NCBI GenBank assembly: GCA_016845525.1
Contig: JAERSQ010000171.1
Span: 1-52,944 of the forward strand
Length of the DNA stretch: 52,944 nucleotides
Reading direction: 5' to 3'
Source of the DNA: Pseudomonadota bacterium
GTDB taxonomy: Bacteria > Pseudomonadota > Gammaproteobacteria > Arenicellales > UBA868
The notes below the pieces were generated by a model. It was not told the DNA's origin and searched no databases. It saw nothing but the letters and a program-made list of their open reading frames with translations. How positions within the stretch are numbered: position 1 is the stretch's first letter; each line of letters opens with the position of its first letter. The position numbers and the translations under genes were made by a program. Positions 49,693-52,944 of the stretch are shown piece after piece.

Positions 49693-50565
49693 TTAAGCGG
49701 TAAGCTTGTCGAGCGCGGCAAACAACTCTTCTGTTTCTTCGTTCGAGAGCGGCAGTACCGGCGGCCGGCAAGTGCCCACATCGAACCCGCGCCTGTTCGC
49801 CGCCGCTTTGACGGCTGCATTGTAGACGTGGGACCAGACAAACAGTTGGGAATCTATGACTTTCTGCCAGAGTTGGGCGCCGCCGGTTAAATTCCCGCTT
49901 TGGACCATTCGATAGAGCGCGACCGCCTCCTCAGGGAGAAAATTGACAGATCCCCATACGCATCCGACGCATCCCGCTACCAGCGCTTGGTAAGTAATCG
50001 GATCACCACCGTTAAAAATCTTGCCGCCTGTTTTTAGGAGTTCCTGAATCCGGATGAAATCACCGGTGCTGTCTTTGATGTACTCGATTCCGTCAATCTT
50101 GAGGAGTTCAGAGAACAGGGCGGGAGTAACATCAAAACCGGAATGGACCGGGATGTTGTAAACCATGACAGGCACCGCACTTGCCCGGGCAACGGCTTCA
50201 TAGTGTGACACAACGCCATGGGCGTCTGGCCCTTCGAAGTAGGGGGGAAGCACCATGACGGCGTCGGCACCGCTGTCCACGGCGTGCTGTGTTGTGGCGA
50301 TGGTGTCACTAAGGTAGATCGCCGACGTTTGCGCAACGACCGCGGCCCGCCCGTCAACATGTTTGACGGTCAGTTCGATCAGATGCCGTTTCTCTTCTGG
50401 ACCCAGATAGGCGAATTCGCCCGTCCCGCCGCAGGGCAGAATAATGTCGACTCCCGCTTCGAGCATTCGATCGATATGGGCCAGATAGCGGGGCTCGTCG
50501 ATTTTGTCAGGGTTATCCTCGAAAACGGTACAGACCGGAACGCATACCCCGCTTAACGATTTCAT
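49693..50565 (-). CDS. Dihydrodipicolinate synthase/N-acetylneuraminate lyase family protein
   Basis: A class I aldolase of the DapA superfamily, 290 residues, TIM barrel. The Schiff-base Lys is Lys164 in EYIKDSTGD, the proton-relay Tyr is Tyr136 in VYNIP, and the ligand loop is PCGGTGEFAYL (GTTGE in DapA). The YIKDST context and lack of the DapA lysine-binding pattern make true lysine biosynthesis unlikely; related enzymes act on keto-acid sugars or dehydrate such compounds. The ATG follows AAGGGAGAC. It is divergent from the short-chain dehydrogenase-like gene across 123 bp, suggesting joint control. Specific function unknown. Confidence 0.85.
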   Translation of the reverse strand: MKSLSGVCVPVCTVFEDNPDKIDEPRYLAHIDRMLEAGVDIILPCGGTGEFAYLGPEEKRHLIELTVKHVDGRAAVVAQTSAIYLSDTIATTQHAVDSGADAVMVLPPYFEGPDAHGVVSHYEAVARASAVPVMVYNIPVHSGFDVTPALFSELLKIDGIEYIKDSTGDFIRIQELLKTGGKIFNGGDPITYQALVAGCVGCVWGSVNFLPEEAVALYRMVQSGNLTGGAQLWQKVIDSQLFVWSHVYNAAVKAAANRRGFDVGTCRPPVLPLSNEETEELFAALDKLTA

Positions 50566-50688
50566 TCAGTGTCTCCCTTGATTTATGGCCTGAAATGTAC
50601 AGCACAACGGCCGGATGCTAATCTCAATCCGTAGCGCCGGTAACGCCCGGCTACCGAAATCTAGGTCAGATATCCAAGGAAAGCAATA

Positions 50689-51396
50689 ATGAGTCAGGAA
50701 AAGAAAGTGGCAGTCGTCACCGCCGGCGGGGGTGGAATCGGTCGGGCCATTGCGCTCGAATTGAGCAATCGAGGCTACGATCTTGCTCTCATGTCGAGAA
50801 GCGAGGCCTGTGAGACGACGGCGGACGAAGTAGGGGGTCTAGGGGTACGGGGGTCTGTCACCGACGCTCACGATCTGTCAAAACTGGTCGATGCCGCCAT
50901 GGCCCGGTTTGGCCGCATCGATGCCGTCGTCTGCCATACCGCACACCCGCCAAAAGGAGACCTGCTGGCCATTGATGATGAGGCCTGGCATTTAGGGCTC
51001 GATATGCTTATCTTGAATGTCGTCCGGTTGACCCGAGCGATCACGCCGATCATGGAAAAGCAGGGAGGGGGTGCGTGGGTCAATATCTCTACGTTTGCAG
51101 CCTTTGAACCGGAACAGGCGCTCCCGGTCTCGTGCACGCTCCGGGCAGGCCTTTCGTCATTCGCGAAACTCTACGCTGACCGGTACGCCAACGCTAACAT
51201 TCGAATGAACAACGTGCTTCCGGGTTTTATTGACAGTCTGCAGCACAGTGACACTGTCCTGCCCCGCATCCCCATGGGGCGCATCGGCACAGTAGATGAG
51301 ATCGCCAAAACCACGGCGTTTCTGTTGTCAGAGGATGCGGGTTATATGACGGGTCAGAATCTCATCGTAGACGGGGGAATCACACGGCATCTTTAG
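50689..51396 (+). CDS. Short-chain dehydrogenase/reductase family protein lacking the YxxxK pair
   Basis: The N-terminal NAD(P)-binding motif TAGGGGIGRAIA (11-22) and the Rossmann fold are clear, with Ser134 (VNIST) and Asn110 of the SDR tetrad and the IRMNNVLPGFIDS and GYMTGQNLIVDGG blocks. At the place of the catalytic Tyr and Lys, 14 and 18 residues after Ser134, stand Ser148 and Arg152 (PVSCTLRAGL). Without these it probably cannot do normal SDR redox chemistry, unless it uses another residue. Length 235 is normal. The ATG has AAGGAAAG upstream. It is divergent from the DapA-like gene and is the last gene before the tRNA-Asn fragment. Function unknown. Confidence 0.85.
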   Translation: MSQEKKVAVVTAGGGGIGRAIALELSNRGYDLALMSRSEACETTADEVGGLGVRGSVTDAHDLSKLVDAAMARFGRIDAVVCHTAHPPKGDLLAIDDEAWHLGLDMLILNVVRLTRAITPIMEKQGGGAWVNISTFAAFEPEQALPVSCTLRAGLSSFAKLYADRYANANIRMNNVLPGFIDSLQHSDTVLPRIPMGRIGTVDEIAKTTAFLLSEDAGYMTGQNLIVDGGITRHL

Positions 51397-51440
51397 ACGC
51401 ACCCCAGCCTGCGTGATAGCACAATGAGGAAGAGGTGAGT

Positions 51441-51486
51441 TGGCTCCCCGGACTGGACTCGAACCAGCGACATATGGATTAACAGC
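51441..51486 (-). other. 3' fragment of a tRNA-Asn gene (probable attachment site)
   Basis: On the minus strand this reads as the 3' end of tRNA-Asn: anticodon loop CTGTTAA with anticodon GTT (51481-51483), stem TCCAT, variable loop ATGTC, T-arm GCTGG-TTCGAGT-CCAGT (51452-51468), acceptor CCGGGGA, discriminator G and encoded CCA (51441-51443). The match to tRNA-Asn stops at the anticodon loop: the bases 5' of it do not pair properly with the anticodon stem, and no D-arm or TCCCCGG acceptor strand follows. Such fragments arise when an element integrates into a tRNA gene and restores it at the far end. It is not a functional tRNA. Confidence 0.85.
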
Positions 51487-51743
51487 CGAGTTCCCATTCC
51501 GTAATATCAAGCACTTACGACACGGGGTGTAGCGAGATTTCCTGTTAAGCCTGCTTGACCCCTTGCAACGTACAACGATTCGCGTTTCTGGTACCAGTCA
51601 ACTAACTTCTCAACACAGTCCAGAAGGTGCTGTGTACGGAGACTATGCTCTAGTGGCCGTATATCCCCCGCCGGGGTCAAATTCCTCCAGGTTCTGTGCT
51701 TGCTTAAAGGTTATACGGCGTATATTCTTTATTTATTAACGGT
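51487..51743. other. Region between the tRNA fragment and the insertion sequence
   Basis: This 257-bp stretch would be island DNA inside the attachment site. No gene is convincing. On the minus strand a frame is open for 68 codons (51507-51710), with only a TTG start (51680), and may be a remnant or chance. I see no long repeats or promoter here. Confidence 0.4.
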
Positions 51744-51763
51744 GAATTCAACTCCCAAGTGCA
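51744..51763 (+). repeat. Left terminal inverted repeat of the IS30 element
   Basis: Inverted partner of 52798-52817, with identical outer and inner blocks (ATTCAACT and AAGTGCAAC) around a mismatched centre. The similarity may extend outward by one more G two bases before. Confidence 0.8.
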
Positions 51764-51840
51764 ACTCGATCTGTCGGTAAGAGGGCAAGCTGCGGTAGCA
51801 TCTGTAGCCTGTCTCTAACCGCCAAGCAAGAGGAGCACAC

Positions 51841-52815
51841 ATGAGAGGCTACACGCAGCTTACCCAAGAGCAACGATACCAAATCTATATCCTGAAGCAA
51901 GCCGAATATAACCAGGCCCAGATAGCCGAAATGCTGGAGCGAGATAAATCGACCATCAGCCGGGAGTTGCGCCGGAATCGGGGTCTTAAGGGATATCGCC
52001 CCCGACAGGCCCATCATCTGGCACTGGCAAGGCGCCATGGCAGGGCCGCGCCCCGCATCAGCGATGAGATCTGGCAACAGGTTGAGGCGCTGATCCGTGA
52101 TGAGTGGAGCCCGGAGCAGATCGTTGGCCGGATCAAGATGGAACAAGGGGTTGGTATCAGCCATGAGTGGATTTACCAGTATGTCTACGCAGATAAACGC
52201 TCAGGCGGTGACCTGTACCGATATTTGCGCTGCCAGAAGGCCCGGCGCAAACGCTATGGCACCTATGACCGGCGAGGCTGCATCCCCAACCAGGTATCAA
52301 TTGATGAGCGCCCGGCCGTCGTCGACAGCAAGCGCCGCTTCGGTGACTGGGAGGGTGATACTGTGATCGGCAAGGGCCACCGGGGCGCCTTGGTGACGCT
52401 GGTCGAGCGCAAGTCCTTGTATACGGTCATCCGATCTGTCATCAACAAGACGGCGAAGGCCGTCCGGGGTGCTGTCGTGGACGGGCTCAGCCCGTACATC
52501 GACTGGGTGCATACCATCACCTATGACAATGGTCGGGAATTCGCTGACCACGAAGGCATGGCCAGTGACCTTGATACCCGTATCTATTTCGCCCATCCTT
52601 ATGCCTCCTGGGAGCGGGGGCTGAACGAGAATACCAACGGACTCATCCGCCAGTACTTTCCGAAAGGTCGGGACCTGACAACTGTGACCAGGCACGAAAT
52701 TAACAAGGCCATGGACAAACTCAACCACCGTCCGAGAAAATCGTTGGGTTATCGGACACCCTTTGAAGTCTTCTTTAATACCAGGACTTCACTAACTGTT
52801 GCACTTCTAAGTTGA
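51841..52815 (+). CDS. IS30-family transposase
   Basis: The 324-residue product starts with a helix-turn-helix (about 20-45: IAEMLERDKSTISRELRRN) for binding the inverted repeats, and has the DDE catalytic core: Asp173 in GDWEGDTVIG, Asp229 in YDNGREF and Glu263 in ERGLNENTNG, 33 residues after Asp229, the DD(33)E spacing of IS30. The ATG follows AAGAGGAG. The frame is intact with no stops, so it may be active. It copies and pastes or transposes the element through a circular intermediate, as known for the family. Confidence 0.95.
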   Translation: MRGYTQLTQEQRYQIYILKQAEYNQAQIAEMLERDKSTISRELRRNRGLKGYRPRQAHHLALARRHGRAAPRISDEIWQQVEALIRDEWSPEQIVGRIKMEQGVGISHEWIYQYVYADKRSGGDLYRYLRCQKARRKRYGTYDRRGCIPNQVSIDERPAVVDSKRRFGDWEGDTVIGKGHRGALVTLVERKSLYTVIRSVINKTAKAVRGAVVDGLSPYIDWVHTITYDNGREFADHEGMASDLDTRIYFAHPYASWERGLNENTNGLIRQYFPKGRDLTTVTRHEINKAMDKLNHRPRKSLGYRTPFEVFFNTRTSLTVALLS

Positions 52816-52817
52816 AT
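52798..52817 (-). repeat. Right terminal inverted repeat of the IS30 element
   Basis: Partner of the left repeat; it covers the last six codons, including the stop, of the transposase gene. Confidence 0.8.
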
Positions 52818-52843
52818 CCGCGTTTAAATATAAATAGAAAGAA

Positions 52844-52944
52844 ATGATGAAAGACACAACAAATATCCGCGGCGGCGCACTGTTGGCGCAGGCGCTTCAT
52901 GAAAAGGGCATCTCACAGGTATTTACCCTGAGTGGAGGGTTCTG
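52844..52944 (+). CDS. Thiamine-diphosphate-dependent enzyme, N-terminal fragment
   Basis: The frame starting at ATG 52844 (or ATG 52847) runs off the right edge after 33 codons. The visible part, GGALLAQALHEKGISQVFTL then SGGF, matches the start of the acetolactate-synthase-like TPP enzyme family (G-x-L-L-x-x-A-L-x-x-x-G-V-x-x-V-F-x-L-x-G-G). It lies 26 bp after the IS30 right end, on the same strand, probably within the island. The upstream GAAAG is a weak ribosome binding site. Which member of the family (acetolactate synthase, oxalyl-CoA decarboxylase, sulfoacetaldehyde acetyltransferase or other) cannot be told from so little. Confidence 0.7.
   Translation, partial: MMKDTTNIRGGALLAQALHEKGISQVFTLSGGF

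Larger units (their letters stand above)
51744..52817 (+). mobile_element. IS30-family insertion sequence
   Basis: A 1074-bp element with one transposase gene and imperfect terminal inverted repeats: left ATTCAACTCCCAAGTGCAAC (51744-51763), right GTTGCACTTCTAAGTTGAAT (52798-52817); 16 of 20 positions match when one is inverted, and the four differing positions form one central block. The size and single-gene layout fit IS30. The transposase stop lies inside the right repeat. No matching 2-3 bp target duplication is seen at the assumed ends (TGA left, CCG right), so the exact ends or later rearrangement are uncertain. Confidence 0.85.

Noticed and set aside
51441-51520. An intact tRNA-Asn gene
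   Set aside because: The 5' half (acceptor TCCCCGG, D-arm and anticodon 5' strand) is absent from the adjoining sequence.

Overview
This 52.9 kb window is almost entirely chromosomal housekeeping DNA from a gammaproteobacterium. Many blocks are in the Pseudomonas-like order: dnaB-radA; map-glnD-dapD divergent from rpsB-tsf-pyrH-frr-uppS-cdsA-dxr-rseP-bamA-skp-fabZ-lpxA-lpxB-rnhB-dnaE-accA-tilS-pyrG-kdsA-eno-ftsB; and nadB / lepA-lepB-rnc-era-recO-pdxJ. FtsB, GlnD, YgfZ, SdhE and YggX point to the beta/gamma proteobacteria, and the gene order to gamma. I cannot place it to genus from sequence alone. Genes are tightly packed, with many 1-8 bp stop/start overlaps and frequent TTG or GTG starts.

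Layout. 1-5.4 kb: end of dnaB, radA, then dapD and glnD on the minus strand. 5.4-16.7 kb: map facing left. The long rightward run begins with a promoter and structured leader before rpsB and goes through ribosomal proteins, UMP kinase, ribosome recycling, undecaprenyl-PP, CDP-DAG and DXP-pathway enzymes to RseP, BamA and the Skp chaperone. 16.7-29.9 kb: fatty acid and lipid A genes (lpxD is missing from its usual slot), RNase HII, DNA polymerase III alpha, AccA, TilS, CTP synthase, KdsA, enolase and FtsB. 29.9-34.8 kb: ygfZ, then a succinate dehydrogenase operon. It begins with a small SDHAF4-type (DUF1674) assembly factor, continues sdhC-D-A-B and ends with sdhE. The SDH subunits look like the alphaproteobacterial/mitochondrial type, and the operon sits between ygfZ and sdhE-nadB, which are close neighbours in pseudomonads. 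34.8-42.3 kb: nadB, then lepA to pdxJ, without the rpoE-rseAB-mucD genes often found between them. 42.3-44.4 kb: yggX, an A-type Fe-S carrier with an unusual C-x2-C tail, and an orphan ATP-grasp ligase. 44.4-51.4 kb: a branched-chain-amino-acid-type ABC transporter in the order K-G-F-H-M, with a strong terminator after the binding protein, then a DapA-family aldolase and a short-chain dehydrogenase homologue lacking the catalytic Tyr and Lys.

The right end changes character. At 51441-51486 on the minus strand lies the 3' part of a tRNA-Asn gene, from the anticodon loop to CCA, with no matching 5' half. This is the typical scar (attachment site) left when an element integrates into a tRNA gene. 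Its orientation puts the element to the right. That side holds a short stretch with no clear gene, a complete IS30-family insertion sequence with 20-bp imperfect terminal inverted repeats, and the start of a thiamine-diphosphate enzyme cut by the window end. This island boundary is the most promising place to look for accessory content. I saw no CRISPR array, rRNA or intact tRNA.
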